Under the pieces are notes generated by a model. That model saw nothing but the letters and a program-made list of their open reading frames with translations, had not been told where the DNA came from and did no database searches. The position numbers were made by a program, and so were the translations under genes. This document shows, piece after piece, positions 42,562-52,692 of a stretch of 64,000 nt of DNA (within the stretch, counting starts at the first letter, position 1; every line of letters begins with the position of its first letter). This DNA is from Bradyrhizobiaceae bacterium (GTDB lineage Bacteria; Pseudomonadota; Alphaproteobacteria; Rhizobiales; Xanthobacteraceae), in contig RXJC01000054.1 in assembly GCA_003963435.1 (NCBI GenBank), positions 43,909-107,908 on the forward strand. The letters are read 5' to 3'.

Positions 42562-43914
42562 TTACCGTAGTGCGCGACTGCGGGTGGTCGCGATGTCAAC
42601 ATCGGTTGCGTGATTCACAAGATCGGCGATCACTTTGAGTGGATACTGACCCACGGGCCGCGCACTTTCTATCGAGACGTTCCCCCCCGCTTTCGCGACC
42701 AACGCCTGCAAACGCTCGAATTCATTGCACCAGATCGTTTCCATGTCCCTATCACGTCCCGTATCTCGCGCCCCGGCGGGATCTCCGATGCCGACTGCTC
42801 TCACCTGCATGATATCTGCTTGTTGTCCGCCCGAGAGCTCGACCCCGTACCCTGGATTGGCAGGCTTACGGAGAACGACCCGACCGCCCGTGACCCACGC
42901 GGTCATCATCCCCTCTGAGACCTCGTAACCGAGGCTTGCGAGACCCTCCAAGACGGCGCGTCGTCGCTCCTCCGCAGCCATGGAGCGGACCTCAGTCTCG
43001 ATCAAGAGATCGGCGCGTTTGACGAGGTCCTGATCATTGCCGCCGGCTCTCGCAATGGCCTGCTCGATCTCGACGCGCAGCGCGGCCGCTTCGGCCGATT
43101 TCATCTCCGAAAGTTCGGCATGCCGCTCAGCCAGATCCCGTTCTAGGCGGGCGCGCACGCGCCCGTTCTTGAGCGCAGATTTGAGATCGAGGAGCAGGCT
43201 ATCAGCAACAAGAGCCTGCCGGGCGCGCGGCTCGGCCTCGAGAGCCGCGATCCGAGCGGAAAAAGGACTAGGATCAATCCCAAGACCAGCAAGCTCGCCG
43301 AGGAGTTTGTCCACCTTCAAAAGCGCCTGGTCGTCGCTTGCGCCGGTTTGCTGAGAAGTCCACTCCTCGAGCGTAATACGACGGTCGCCGGCACCAAGCC
43401 GGTCGGCGAGTTCCCGCTGACGCTCGGTGACGCCTTCGGCGCGGACCATTGGCTGAAGCAGCACCAGCCCCTTGCTGACAGCCTTGTTGAGGCTCTCGAT
43501 AGACGCTGCCGGGGTCGTAAGCTCGCTTCGAAGGTCGACCGGGATCTCAATGCGGGAAGCTTCGAATTTCGCGAGCAGTGCTTGGGCAGCGGACTTGGCA
43601 CGTCTCAAATCACCCTTGCGCTTCACTTCAGATTCTGCGGCCTTTTCCGCGCGTCGCTCGGCATCGGCGTTCAAATATGAGATCTCGGCTATGGCCTGCT
43701 TTTGAAGAACTGTGAACCTGCCCGCGTCGAGCATACGGCGAATTTCGTCGCGTCGAGCGATGACCCGGTCGATGTCCGACTGATCAATCGTCCCATTGCG
43801 TTTGCAGGTCGAAGTCCAAAATTCGATAGCCGCATCCAGGCGCGCCAAGCTGCGGCGGCAAATCGAGATGATTTCCGCGCGGGTGACTATCCGGAAGGCT
43901 TTCGGACCACTCAT
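42562..43914 (-). CDS. Coiled-coil protein of the defence operon (450 aa)
   Basis: From the ATG at 43914 (MSGPKAFRIVTRAEIISICR) the protein is largely alpha-helical and charged, with coiled-coil-like stretches (residues 60-110, KQAIAEISYLNADAERRAEKAA, and 245-345, ARLERDLAERHAELSEMKSA). A compact C-terminal domain follows (GYEVSEGMMTAWVTGGRVVL to VNHATDVDIATTRSRALR). No known domain is recognised. It starts four bases within the end of the giant helicase gene (ATGA overlap), so the two are coupled. It may be the scaffold, sensor or toxin-restraining partner of the system. Confidence 0.8.
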   Translation of the reverse strand: MSGPKAFRIVTRAEIISICRRSLARLDAAIEFWTSTCKRNGTIDQSDIDRVIARRDEIRRMLDAGRFTVLQKQAIAEISYLNADAERRAEKAAESEVKRKGDLRRAKSAAQALLAKFEASRIEIPVDLRSELTTPAASIESLNKAVSKGLVLLQPMVRAEGVTERQRELADRLGAGDRRITLEEWTSQQTGASDDQALLKVDKLLGELAGLGIDPSPFSARIAALEAEPRARQALVADSLLLDLKSALKNGRVRARLERDLAERHAELSEMKSAEAAALRVEIEQAIARAGGNDQDLVKRADLLIETEVRSMAAEERRRAVLEGLASLGYEVSEGMMTAWVTGGRVVLRKPANPGYGVELSGGQQADIMQVRAVGIGDPAGARDTGRDRDMETIWCNEFERLQALVAKAGGNVSIESARPVGQYPLKVIADLVNHATDVDIATTRSRALR

Positions 43915-46900
43915 TGGTATCCTCCTCCGTTGTGAAGTGCGTTCTCGACGGCTTCCTTGAGGCGTTGACGCTCCTCGTCCCCGGCATGGGTCCAAGCGTA
44001 GGATGAGACGCGGTGAATGTACGGGACGGCCCCATTCAGAACCTTTGGACGCCAGACCTCGCGCGCTCGGGCTCTTTGAAGCAACAAATGCCGCGGAGCG
44101 TCGCACTCTACGCCCAACGCATACAGGCCCGTGCGAGGATCGGTTATCGCGAAATCAAGACTGAACGCGCCACCGTCGCGCGCCTTGGCCGGCTTCCATC
44201 CATTGGTCTCCAGGAATTTCTCGACGGATTTCGTGAAGCCATCCTCTACGTGGCTTACATGTTCGTGATCCGCGCTCTTTTCCGTCGCGAGGCGTTCGAG
44301 CAATGTCCTGCCGGATTCGGCCGATCCCTCCGAAACGGTACGAGCGTATTCTAGGTAACCTTGCAGATAGTCACGAGGTACACGTGGTCCGCTGCGCCGT
44401 GTCAGAAGGTCCGAAACCTCGGATACCGGCATGGACGTGACGATCACGATCTTTTCCCTTGCCCTGGTCACAGCCACGTTCAAACGCCGCTCGCCGCCGG
44501 CATGACCGAGTGCGCCGAAGCTCTTGCGGAAGACGCCATGCTCATTGCGTCCGAAAGTGGTCGAGAACACGATGATATCGCGCTCGTCGCCCTGAACGTT
44601 CTCTACGTTCTTGACGAAGAAGCCCATGTCCTCGCCTGCTTCGACGCGCTCGCGTTCCCGCATCAAGGCATCGCGAAATGTCTCGTCGCTCTCTGCACGC
44701 TCTTCCAGCGCATCCTCGATCGCGTCCGCCTGCTTGCGATTGAAGGTCACGACACCGACCGACGGCGGTGAAGCGCCTTCCCAGAGGTCGCGTAGATACC
44801 CCACCACATCGGAGGCTTCCTTGGGATTGGTCTGGCTCTTGTAGATGCCATCCGAGCGGAGAACCTCGATAGGCTTGATCCTCCGGATCGTTTCGTCGGG
44901 GTGGCGAACAGGCACACTGAGACCGTTCGCGTAGAACGAAGCGTTTGAAAACGAGATGAGCTCGCGGTATTTCGAACGATAGTGGACCTGTAGAGTTCGG
45001 CTTCGGAGAGCGGAACGCGCAAGTTGGAGTAGGTCGGGACAATCCTTGATCTCCCGCCGATTCCAGGTTTCCGCGAAGGCCTCGCGTTCCTCTTCGGTCG
45101 CTTCCTCTTCCGGCTCCTCGCCATCGAAGATTGCCGCTTCGTCATTCTCAACCTTGCTCGCGAAGAATGTCGTGGGCGGCATCTGCTTCTCATCGCCGCT
45201 CACGATCACGATCTTGCTCCGGAATAGCGATGGCAACGCATATTCCACCGGCATTTGCGAGGCTTCATCGAAGATGACCGTGTCGAACGTGCCAGGACGC
45301 GCCTGCAGCACGCGGCTCGCGATGTCGGGAGTCATCAGCCAAACTGGTCGCAGCGCGAAAAGGCCAAGCGGGGCAGCCTTCTCTATGAACTCTCGAAGTC
45401 GCAACGCCCTCGGACCGCGAAGTCGAGTGATCGGCTCCCACTCCCGCGTCGGGCGGACGCGGCTGACATCGATGCCGTGGACCAGAAGTTCCCTGTTGCA
45501 ATCCCTGATCTGCGTGTCGGCCTCGGCAAGCGACGTCACTTTCGCTTCGATCGCTCCGCTATCGAGGAGGACCTCCGGATTGGTGGCCTCCATCGCGCTC
45601 TTCCAGGCCAGCCGTGCTTCCCGTCCGATGGTTGCACGGATGCAAGAATCAAGATCGGCAGTACCTATCAGCGAGAGTTCAGCTTCCTTCGAGCGAAGAG
45701 TGCGGAAGATAGCGCGTTCCTTATCGCCGAGACGAACGGAGCGGAGCCGAAATTCCTGGTAGGGCGCCAGCATCGGTAACGCTTGGAGTATTTCGGCGAG
45801 GGCGACCTCGTTGGACCGGCCGCCTTCGATCGTTGCGCGTCTAGATTCGATCCAACCATCGTTAATGTATCGGGTGAGATCATCCAGCGCCGCATAGCTT
45901 TGCTGCCGAACATCCTGCCTTCTGAGGGCGCGATCCGCCCGCCCGAAGAACCAATCGATACCTTCTACCTTTCCGGTCATGGCTGCCCGGTCGAGTTCAC
46001 CACGGTTGGGGCAGTCGTCGATAACGGTCACGAGGTTGTGGACGACTGCAAGTATCGAATGCAGGTTTCTGGAAAACTCGGCGAGCTTGCCGGGCGCAAT
46101 GTCGTGATCCGGAGCCTTGCCGAAAAGCGCGGTAAGATATCCAGCCAACTGCTTCCTTAGCGGCCTGAGCACCAATTCCAGTTCGACTCCGCGATGAAAA
46201 GAGGAAATGGCTAAATCATCGTTGGCAAGATTCACTGTTGCCAGGAGAGCGCGAAGGCGACGCTTTCGGAGCCAACGCATGGGATTGATCTTCGCCAGTC
46301 CCGCCGCCGGCCGGAGTACAGACGCTGTTAATGCTGCAGTGGATCGAAGTTCATCATCGCCCATCACAACAAGCTTGCTCACCCGCTCGGGTTCATGCGC
46401 CGACGGATCCAAGGAAGAGAGGCGTTCTTCGAGCTGCATGAGGCCCGCCAGCATGTTCGTGCCGTGCGATCCGCCGCCCTCGGGGCTTCTAAACATAGGA
46501 AGCCAGCGTCCGAGATTGGCGCAGAGACCGACGCTAATCGAGCGAAGATCGCCGGCCGTCCGGAGCCATCGCCGGAAGGTTTCGAAATCCGAGATACTCA
46601 GAGAATCTGCGGTCTCCGCTTCTGCGCTCTCGCGAAGAGCTTCCGAGTCCCAGAAGGCACGAAGGGACGTACCGAACTCCTCCGCCGTTCCGCGGTCCGG
46701 GTTAAAGACTTTGAGTGAGGCGAGGGGATTGCCCTCGAACCTGGCCGGAAGCCAATATTTCGCAAGCGGTCCGCAATTCTCCTCGACCGTTGCGATGTCC
46801 GACGGATGCAAATCCGATAGGAGCGAACGAAGCGCCGGCGCATCGATCGGCTTCGGCTCGCTTTCTTCGATAGCCAGCAGTTCACCGAGCAATGACCGAT

Positions 46901-49900
46901 AGGTCAATCCCGTCCGATTTTCGACTTCGTGCAAGGCGGCCTGTTGACGATCGAGTTCCGCTTCGAGCACGTCGATGCGAGCCGCCAATCGTTCGCGATC
47001 GCGTTTCCAGGCGGGCGAGCCGCCCGCGGGACGACTATGCAGGGCTTCGACCTGGGAACGGATCGAACCGACGATGGCCTCGCGATCTCGAGTCGCATCC
47101 GTGATCATGACGAACCGGTCACCAAGCCGCTCTCTTTCGAGGCGCTTCCTGACGACGTCGATTGCCGGTTGCTTCTGGCAAATCACGAGCAGCGATTTGC
47201 CTCTGCCGATCGCGTCCGCCACCATGTTGACGATGGTTTGGCTTTTGCCCGTCCCTGGTGGCCCCTCAATGACGAGGCCTGGTGCCTGTCGAGCTTCGAT
47301 CACCGCCGCCTCCTGGGAGGGATCGCTGTCGGCCGTGAAGTACCGATCGATCTCCCGTACCGGAGCCAGCGAGGGTGGGGCCGACTTTTGATCGGTGAGA
47401 CGGAGTGCTGCCTCGAGCGCGGTCGCCGTGGGCGGCATTCCTCTCAAGAGCTGGAGATCCTTCATGACCGCCTGCCCCATAAAGGCGAGATGAAACAGCA
47501 CGGCTGCCGGCACGACTTGTCGTTCGTGCGAACCGACCTTCACGTCCTTCCCGGGGAGGGGCGTCAACTTGCTTCCCATGGGCGTGGCGAGTTGGCTGAA
47601 CGCGTCCATCACATCCTGAGCCGTAAGACTGCCACGGGTGAGCAGCTCATCTGCCGCTTCCTGCCATCGTCTTGCTTCGGGAATTCCCATCATACCTTCG
47701 AACGCTGGATTGACGACGACGTGTTCGGTTTCCGTCTCGGCGTTCTTTTCGCGTCCGTAACCGATCGTTACATGACCGCGGTTTCCCACTTCGGGCGACA
47801 CGCTAACTGGCCAGAGCAGGACGGGCGCGATCCTCGGCTTTGTGTTCGGCCTGCCGTCTCTCATGAGGAGGAACGGAAATCCCATGTAAAGACCGTCGAT
47901 CCCGGTATCTCGCTTGTAGAGCAGTGCATGCGAATGGAGAGACCGCAGTCTGCGTTCCAAACCTTCGTTCTCGGAAAACGCGGCAGGATCGATGTTCACT
48001 GCTCGACCGGCCCTTGCCAAAAGAAGACTGAGGATCTCTGATCCCGGCAGTCGCGCCGTATTCAACTCGGTCAGATCTATCCGCGCGGTCTTGCCGATGA
48101 GCATCCGCGTCAACGGTCCGCGCAGTACGCCGCCTGATATCCTTTTCGCGAAGAAATCAAGAATGGTCGAAACGTAGCCTTGCTTGGGAAGCGGCTTCCA
48201 CGTGTCTTTCGGAAGCGAGAGAAGTGCGAGCGCCCGACCGATCGGCATACGTCGGTCAAGACGAAATTCGTCGGCCCATTCGTCGACCGTCGAAATCCCG
48301 CACCTGGCGAAATTGTGTATACGCTCGTCGACGGCTTGGTAGATTTCACGACGAGGCCGTGCGAGTCGCGCCGCAGCCTCTTCCTTCGAAAAGGCGCTCA
48401 AGCCTGCCGATGAAGCCTGCTTGGCGGCCTCCTCGATCACCTCCTCCACCGGGCGGAATTGGCTCGGCGATGCGCTGAGAAGGATTATCAGATCCTCTTC
48501 GGCCGACTGTCGCCGCTCCACCAGCGAAACGATGCCCGCATGGTCGGTGTCGGGAAGCAGCCTCCGCTTCTCCTCCCACAGAGCCGACAAACGGGCCATC
48601 GACGTCGAAAGGAGGTGCACGCGAAGCAGGTCCTCCTCGACTTCGATATCGAGTTGATCCAGTCGCTTCCGGACGGTCTCGGCGCGCAGTTTCAGGCGCC
48701 AAAGCAGATCGTCCGCATCGACCTTTCGAAGAAGATCTGGAGCCGGGCCCGTAATGAGGCCGAAGCCGTCGTCGGGATGGTCGAGCAGCCAGCCCGGGGT
48801 AACGATGTTCCCCCGGACGATTAAAGGCATGGGCGGGTTCAGCGTCTTCAAGGAGATCGATAGCTTCAGATCTTCGTTCAGTTCCTCGACCCGTGCGAAT
48901 TGTCGCAGCGCCGCGGGCACTTTGGCATCGAAGCCCGCCTCCGTAGCCCAAGTCGCCACCGCTCCTCGCAGGAGGAGGCCTCTTGCCTCATCCCAGTTTG
49001 ATGCTTCGGCAGCGGCAAGAGCGAAGGAGCCGGCCGACCTATACTGCTTGCCGCCGAGCGTGATGGACGCCCGACCCTCCGCTTCGCCGGCTTTCTGCCC
49101 TGCGGGCGCCGACACTGCTTCGCCCGCCAGCCAGGCCTGAACTTCCTTCCATTGCCACCGCTGACGGCGATCGCTTGCGAGAAGGCCTCGAAGAAGCAGG
49201 TCTATGGAAGGATCCAGATTCTCCGGCAGCGGCACGCCGTTGGTCAGCACATGGATCAGGAAAGCTTGCTCGTTGATGCCATCGAAGCAGGCTCCTGCGG
49301 TGATCCGCTCCAGCAGGATCATCCCCAGGCTCCACCAGTCCGAGGCCGCCGCTACGCCGCCCGCAATCGCTTCAGGCGCCATGTAGCGGGTCGTTTCGAG
49401 CGGAGAGGCGATGTCGAGATCGAATTCCGAAAGTCGTGCGGAGCCGAAGCTGCCGATAGCGAGGTCGAGTGGATCCCGGGAGCGGACGAAGATGGTGGAA
49501 GGACGGAGGTCTCTGTGACGTAGTCCTGCTTCGGTCAGTGCATGAACGGCTTGCGCAAGCTGGCTAACGAACTCCTCGAACGCTGTCCGATCAATGGCGT
49601 CCAGCGACAGATCCGAGATGGTGCCGCCCGGAAATTCTTCGACCACCTCATAGGCGCGGTCGCACCATCGTCCGGTGGCGATTATTTCGGTGACGTGATC
49701 GCGCGGAAGTCTCCGCAACAGATCGTAGATTGCTCCGTCCGGTTCCGATGCAGACGCGTACAGCGTCAGTACGCCGCGACGACCAGTGGATTCCTGCACG
49801 GCAGTGAAGCGTTCGCGAACGGTACTGGACGACTGGATTCTATCTTGGAGACGCCACCCGTCGATGATGGTTTCGGTCGGCGAGAGCTCGGTTTCCGGCT

Positions 49901-50180
49901 CGGGTCCGGGCTCGGGTTGCGGAACCGGCGAGGCCGGTTTTTCGAGAATTTTTCCGCAAGTGCTGCATATGAGATCCCCTGGGGAATTGGGATGCCCGTC
50001 TGGACAAATGGGCTGAGACGGCGCCGGTTCCAGCTGAACAGGCGTAGGCCCCCGTCGCCCAGCCGGCGCGGGGTCGACCGATGACAGGTCCCATCCGCAA
50101 TTGTGACCATCGACCGCACCTTCGCAAAAGAACTCGGTGACGGGACGCTCGGTATCGCAATTCGGGCAATGTCTAATCAT
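43911..50180 (-). CDS. Giant zinc-ribbon / kinase-like / SF1 helicase / Vsr-like nuclease protein
   Basis: This 2089-residue protein has these parts in order: zinc ribbons (CPNC at 5-8, CSTC at 72-75); a protein-kinase-like domain (about 107-350) with HRDLRPSTIF, YMAPEAI and DWWSLGM; a long helical region; a DUF4011-like region near 680-960 (KPRIAPVLLWPVSV); an SF1 helicase (COG1112-type) with GPPGTGKS (973-980), DEAS (1638-1641), VQGDERD (1862) and NVAVTRAREK (1901); and a C-terminal Vsr-like/MTES_1575 nuclease with LDFAI (2008) and GVECD (2023-2027). The kinase lacks the DFG Asp (SFG). This architecture resembles Mokosh/Hhe antiphage helicases. It overlaps both neighbours by four bases. Confidence 0.88.
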   Translation of the reverse strand: MIRHCPNCDTERPVTEFFCEGAVDGHNCGWDLSSVDPAPAGRRGPTPVQLEPAPSQPICPDGHPNSPGDLICSTCGKILEKPASPVPQPEPGPEPETELSPTETIIDGWRLQDRIQSSSTVRERFTAVQESTGRRGVLTLYASASEPDGAIYDLLRRLPRDHVTEIIATGRWCDRAYEVVEEFPGGTISDLSLDAIDRTAFEEFVSQLAQAVHALTEAGLRHRDLRPSTIFVRSRDPLDLAIGSFGSARLSEFDLDIASPLETTRYMAPEAIAGGVAAASDWWSLGMILLERITAGACFDGINEQAFLIHVLTNGVPLPENLDPSIDLLLRGLLASDRRQRWQWKEVQAWLAGEAVSAPAGQKAGEAEGRASITLGGKQYRSAGSFALAAAEASNWDEARGLLLRGAVATWATEAGFDAKVPAALRQFARVEELNEDLKLSISLKTLNPPMPLIVRGNIVTPGWLLDHPDDGFGLITGPAPDLLRKVDADDLLWRLKLRAETVRKRLDQLDIEVEEDLLRVHLLSTSMARLSALWEEKRRLLPDTDHAGIVSLVERRQSAEEDLIILLSASPSQFRPVEEVIEEAAKQASSAGLSAFSKEEAAARLARPRREIYQAVDERIHNFARCGISTVDEWADEFRLDRRMPIGRALALLSLPKDTWKPLPKQGYVSTILDFFAKRISGGVLRGPLTRMLIGKTARIDLTELNTARLPGSEILSLLLARAGRAVNIDPAAFSENEGLERRLRSLHSHALLYKRDTGIDGLYMGFPFLLMRDGRPNTKPRIAPVLLWPVSVSPEVGNRGHVTIGYGREKNAETETEHVVVNPAFEGMMGIPEARRWQEAADELLTRGSLTAQDVMDAFSQLATPMGSKLTPLPGKDVKVGSHERQVVPAAVLFHLAFMGQAVMKDLQLLRGMPPTATALEAALRLTDQKSAPPSLAPVREIDRYFTADSDPSQEAAVIEARQAPGLVIEGPPGTGKSQTIVNMVADAIGRGKSLLVICQKQPAIDVVRKRLERERLGDRFVMITDATRDREAIVGSIRSQVEALHSRPAGGSPAWKRDRERLAARIDVLEAELDRQQAALHEVENRTGLTYRSLLGELLAIEESEPKPIDAPALRSLLSDLHPSDIATVEENCGPLAKYWLPARFEGNPLASLKVFNPDRGTAEEFGTSLRAFWDSEALRESAEAETADSLSISDFETFRRWLRTAGDLRSISVGLCANLGRWLPMFRSPEGGGSHGTNMLAGLMQLEERLSSLDPSAHEPERVSKLVVMGDDELRSTAALTASVLRPAAGLAKINPMRWLRKRRLRALLATVNLANDDLAISSFHRGVELELVLRPLRKQLAGYLTALFGKAPDHDIAPGKLAEFSRNLHSILAVVHNLVTVIDDCPNRGELDRAAMTGKVEGIDWFFGRADRALRRQDVRQQSYAALDDLTRYINDGWIESRRATIEGGRSNEVALAEILQALPMLAPYQEFRLRSVRLGDKERAIFRTLRSKEAELSLIGTADLDSCIRATIGREARLAWKSAMEATNPEVLLDSGAIEAKVTSLAEADTQIRDCNRELLVHGIDVSRVRPTREWEPITRLRGPRALRLREFIEKAAPLGLFALRPVWLMTPDIASRVLQARPGTFDTVIFDEASQMPVEYALPSLFRSKIVIVSGDEKQMPPTTFFASKVENDEAAIFDGEEPEEEATEEEREAFAETWNRREIKDCPDLLQLARSALRSRTLQVHYRSKYRELISFSNASFYANGLSVPVRHPDETIRRIKPIEVLRSDGIYKSQTNPKEASDVVGYLRDLWEGASPPSVGVVTFNRKQADAIEDALEERAESDETFRDALMRERERVEAGEDMGFFVKNVENVQGDERDIIVFSTTFGRNEHGVFRKSFGALGHAGGERRLNVAVTRAREKIVIVTSMPVSEVSDLLTRRSGPRVPRDYLQGYLEYARTVSEGSAESGRTLLERLATEKSADHEHVSHVEDGFTKSVEKFLETNGWKPAKARDGGAFSLDFAITDPRTGLYALGVECDAPRHLLLQRARAREVWRPKVLNGAVPYIHRVSSYAWTHAGDEERQRLKEAVENALHNGGGYQ

Positions 50181-50845
50181 GCTGGGCGAGCCAGCTTGGA
50201 GGAAATTCGCTTGTCCTCGGAGGTGTCGAGTGTCGATCCATTGCTTTCGATTAATTCCTGCAGTCTGCGAAAATCATTGCGTGCGGGTATGCCGGCAAAC
50301 CAGACGTCGCCATTTTCGTCGAACATGACGTCGACGGACCGATCCCGCTCGTCGACCAGGCGCTCGAAGCTGGCGAACCGGTCGCGGCCTTTTTCCGTGA
50401 TGAAGTGAAGTTCCTGATTGTCGCTTCCTCGCAGAGCAAGTGTCTGCTTTTCCTCGAAGTCAAAAGGCCCTGTAACGAGGGCATCGATCGTACCAGAGGA
50501 CGCGCCAACCATGTCTCGGATGGATGCCCACGGATATCCGGTGAAGACGAGTATGTCCGCCTCAGTCTTCGACCTAATTCGTGCCGTTAGTTCCAACAAA
50601 GCGTCAGGCTGATCGAAAGGCTCGCCTCCAGAGATGGTGATGCCGTCGGCCTTCGAGATCCACGGAATGATGGAATTGAGGACTTCTTCAACCGTCGTGT
50701 TACCCCGTCCTTTGGCCCAAGTATCCATGGAAATACAGCCCGGACACCGGATGGAGCAGCCCTGAAACCAAATGCCGAGCCTTCGTCCGGGTCCTAAAGT
50801 CGTCACGGGAAAATGGATACGCGATACGGAGATGCGAATCGCCAT
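50177..50845 (-). CDS. Radical SAM protein of the defence operon
   Basis: The 222-residue protein has the 4Fe-4S/SAM-binding motif CSIRCPGC (Cys 30, 34, 37; CxxxCxxC) and ISGGEPF (about 72-77), as in NrdG/PflA-type activating enzymes and related small radical SAM proteins. The C-terminal part (NQELHFITEKGRDRFASFER) is not a known accessory domain to me. It starts two bases after the stop of the AAA+ gene and overlaps the start of the giant gene by four bases. It might modify a partner protein or a nucleotide; no glycyl-radical substrate is present. Confidence 0.85.
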   Translation of the reverse strand: MAIRISVSRIHFPVTTLGPGRRLGIWFQGCSIRCPGCISMDTWAKGRGNTTVEEVLNSIIPWISKADGITISGGEPFDQPDALLELTARIRSKTEADILVFTGYPWASIRDMVGASSGTIDALVTGPFDFEEKQTLALRGSDNQELHFITEKGRDRFASFERLVDERDRSVDVMFDENGDVWFAGIPARNDFRRLQELIESNGSTLDTSEDKRISSKLARPA

Positions 50846-50847
50846 CT

Positions 50848-52692
50848 CTAAGGCTCGCTTTCGAGCCGAAGCGTCGACGATGCCCCGGTTTGAACTTCCA
50901 GAACCCGATATCGGCTTCCTGCTTCTGCGTCGCTGTCGAATAGACCGCGCGAAAGCGGGTTGATGAGGTGGGCTTCGACCTGATTGCGGATACCGCGACC
51001 GCCGTTCGAAAGATCAGCCAGACACAAACCACGCAGCGTCGCGCGGGCCTGCTCCGACAGTGTCACGTCGTAGCCTAGCGATTTGACGTCGTTCAGCAGG
51101 TTGTCCACCATCTGATCGAAGATTTCGTCGGCGACATCTCCGCGAATGAAATCGAAGACGATCACGTTCTCGCCGATGCGATTCAGGATTTCCGGACGGT
51201 TGAGCACTTGATTGAAGTGCTTCTCGATCTCGGTACGGACCTTCCGTTTGACCGCATCGAACGTCTCCTCGGGCGTCACGTTCGCGATCCGCTCGCCCGT
51301 GGGGCCGGGAGTGTAGATACCGAGATTGGACGTGAAGACGATGAACGCTTCGGAGAAGTAGACGCGGTCCCCTCGTCCGGAGGTGAGAACGCCGTCGTCC
51401 AGTATCTGAAGGAATTTATCGAGGATTCGCGGGTGTGCCTTCTCGATCTCGTCGAAAAGGACGACGCTGAATGGCTTTTCCCGGATCGCGTTCGTGAGCT
51501 CGCCGCCGACATCGTATCCAACGTAACCGGGCGGGGCGCCGATCAAGCGCTGATCGGAATGCTCGGCACTGAACTCGGACATGTCGAAGCGGATGTATGC
51601 GCTGTCGTCGCCGAAGAGCAGGCTCGTGATGGTCTTTGCGAGTTCCGTCTTGCCGACCCCGGTGGGGCCGGCGAGGAAAGCGACGCCCCTCGGTCGGCCT
51701 CCCCTCGGCGATTGCCCGATGCCGGTGACGGCGCGTTTCACGATGTCGAGCACGTGAGTGACGGCGTGCGCCTGTCCCTTGACGCGGCGCCTTACGAACT
51801 CGTCAGCCGAGCTGATCTTATCGTGGCTTATTTTTCGCCACGGGTCTTCGGTGACGCCGACCTTGAACCGTCGAACCGCATCGGAGATGCGATCGAACGG
51901 GACGTTTTCGCTTCGGGAGAGCTGTGCGATCGCGCTGAGGTCGAGAAGCAGGAGTCCTTCCGTTTCATCGACGAATCCATTTGTCGACTTCTCCAAGTCG
52001 GCCGGCGCGGCATTTTGAGCGCCGGGCAGTCCCCGCATCAACGAACCGATCATAGTCCGTCTGGCCAAGTGGTCGGGCCGACCGATCGGAATGTGCCGAA
52101 CGCGGGGATTACCGATCAGGAACCAGTCGGGAAGGTCTCCTTCCTTGTCCACGATCCAAATGACGATGTTGAAATAGGGCTGACGACGTTCGCCGGCCGG
52201 CCGGGCCCGTGCAGAATGGGAAAGTATTAACGCGCGGGAAAACAACTGGTGTTCGGCCGGAGAAAGTGCCTCGCTGCGTGTAATCAAGCGTGACGCAAAG
52301 TCGATGATGAGGGCCGAGGGCGGGCCGTCGGAGGGGACATGCCGTTCGAGAGCCGAGGTCAATAGATCGATGCCGCCGGCAGCGGTCCCGTTCGCAGGCG
52401 AAAGCCCAAGATGCGTCAGAAAGCTATCGTCGGACGGTTCGAGGGCTCGAAAGCCGTGCAAAAGATCGAAGCTCGCGATCCGGCCATAGCCGGCATCCTT
52501 CAGCGCGTCCGGCAGCGCTCGGGTCAGGGAAACGGATGTGATCTGGCCGGGTGCGGCCTCATGGATCTGGAGATCCCTGGTATTGCCCGAAAGGACGAAT
52601 TGGCTTCGCAAGGGCAGAAACCGGAGCAAATCGCGCAACCATCTCGCCTTCTCGACCGTATCAGCCCCCACCAGCTCGACCCCCGTCCACAC
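50848..52692 (-). CDS. ClpB/ClpX-like AAA+ ATPase of the defence operon
   Basis: The 614-residue protein starts at a GTG (52692). Residues 1-280 resemble a degenerate AAA module without a Walker A motif (LRSQFVLSGNTRDLQ, ALIIDFASRLI). Residues 300-600 are a full class-II-type AAA_2 domain: FLAGPTGVGKTELAKTI (Walker A 342-349), the pore loop GAPPGYVGYDVGG, VVLFDEIEKAHPRILDKFLQ, and the ClpB C-terminal small domain. It likely remodels or unfolds a partner. It opens the four-gene operon and is divergent from the broken RecB-like nuclease/helicase gene. Confidence 0.87.
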   Translation of the reverse strand: MWTGVELVGADTVEKARWLRDLLRFLPLRSQFVLSGNTRDLQIHEAAPGQITSVSLTRALPDALKDAGYGRIASFDLLHGFRALEPSDDSFLTHLGLSPANGTAAGGIDLLTSALERHVPSDGPPSALIIDFASRLITRSEALSPAEHQLFSRALILSHSARARPAGERRQPYFNIVIWIVDKEGDLPDWFLIGNPRVRHIPIGRPDHLARRTMIGSLMRGLPGAQNAAPADLEKSTNGFVDETEGLLLLDLSAIAQLSRSENVPFDRISDAVRRFKVGVTEDPWRKISHDKISSADEFVRRRVKGQAHAVTHVLDIVKRAVTGIGQSPRGGRPRGVAFLAGPTGVGKTELAKTITSLLFGDDSAYIRFDMSEFSAEHSDQRLIGAPPGYVGYDVGGELTNAIREKPFSVVLFDEIEKAHPRILDKFLQILDDGVLTSGRGDRVYFSEAFIVFTSNLGIYTPGPTGERIANVTPEETFDAVKRKVRTEIEKHFNQVLNRPEILNRIGENVIVFDFIRGDVADEIFDQMVDNLLNDVKSLGYDVTLSEQARATLRGLCLADLSNGGRGIRNQVEAHLINPLSRGLFDSDAEAGSRYRVLEVQTGASSTLRLESEP

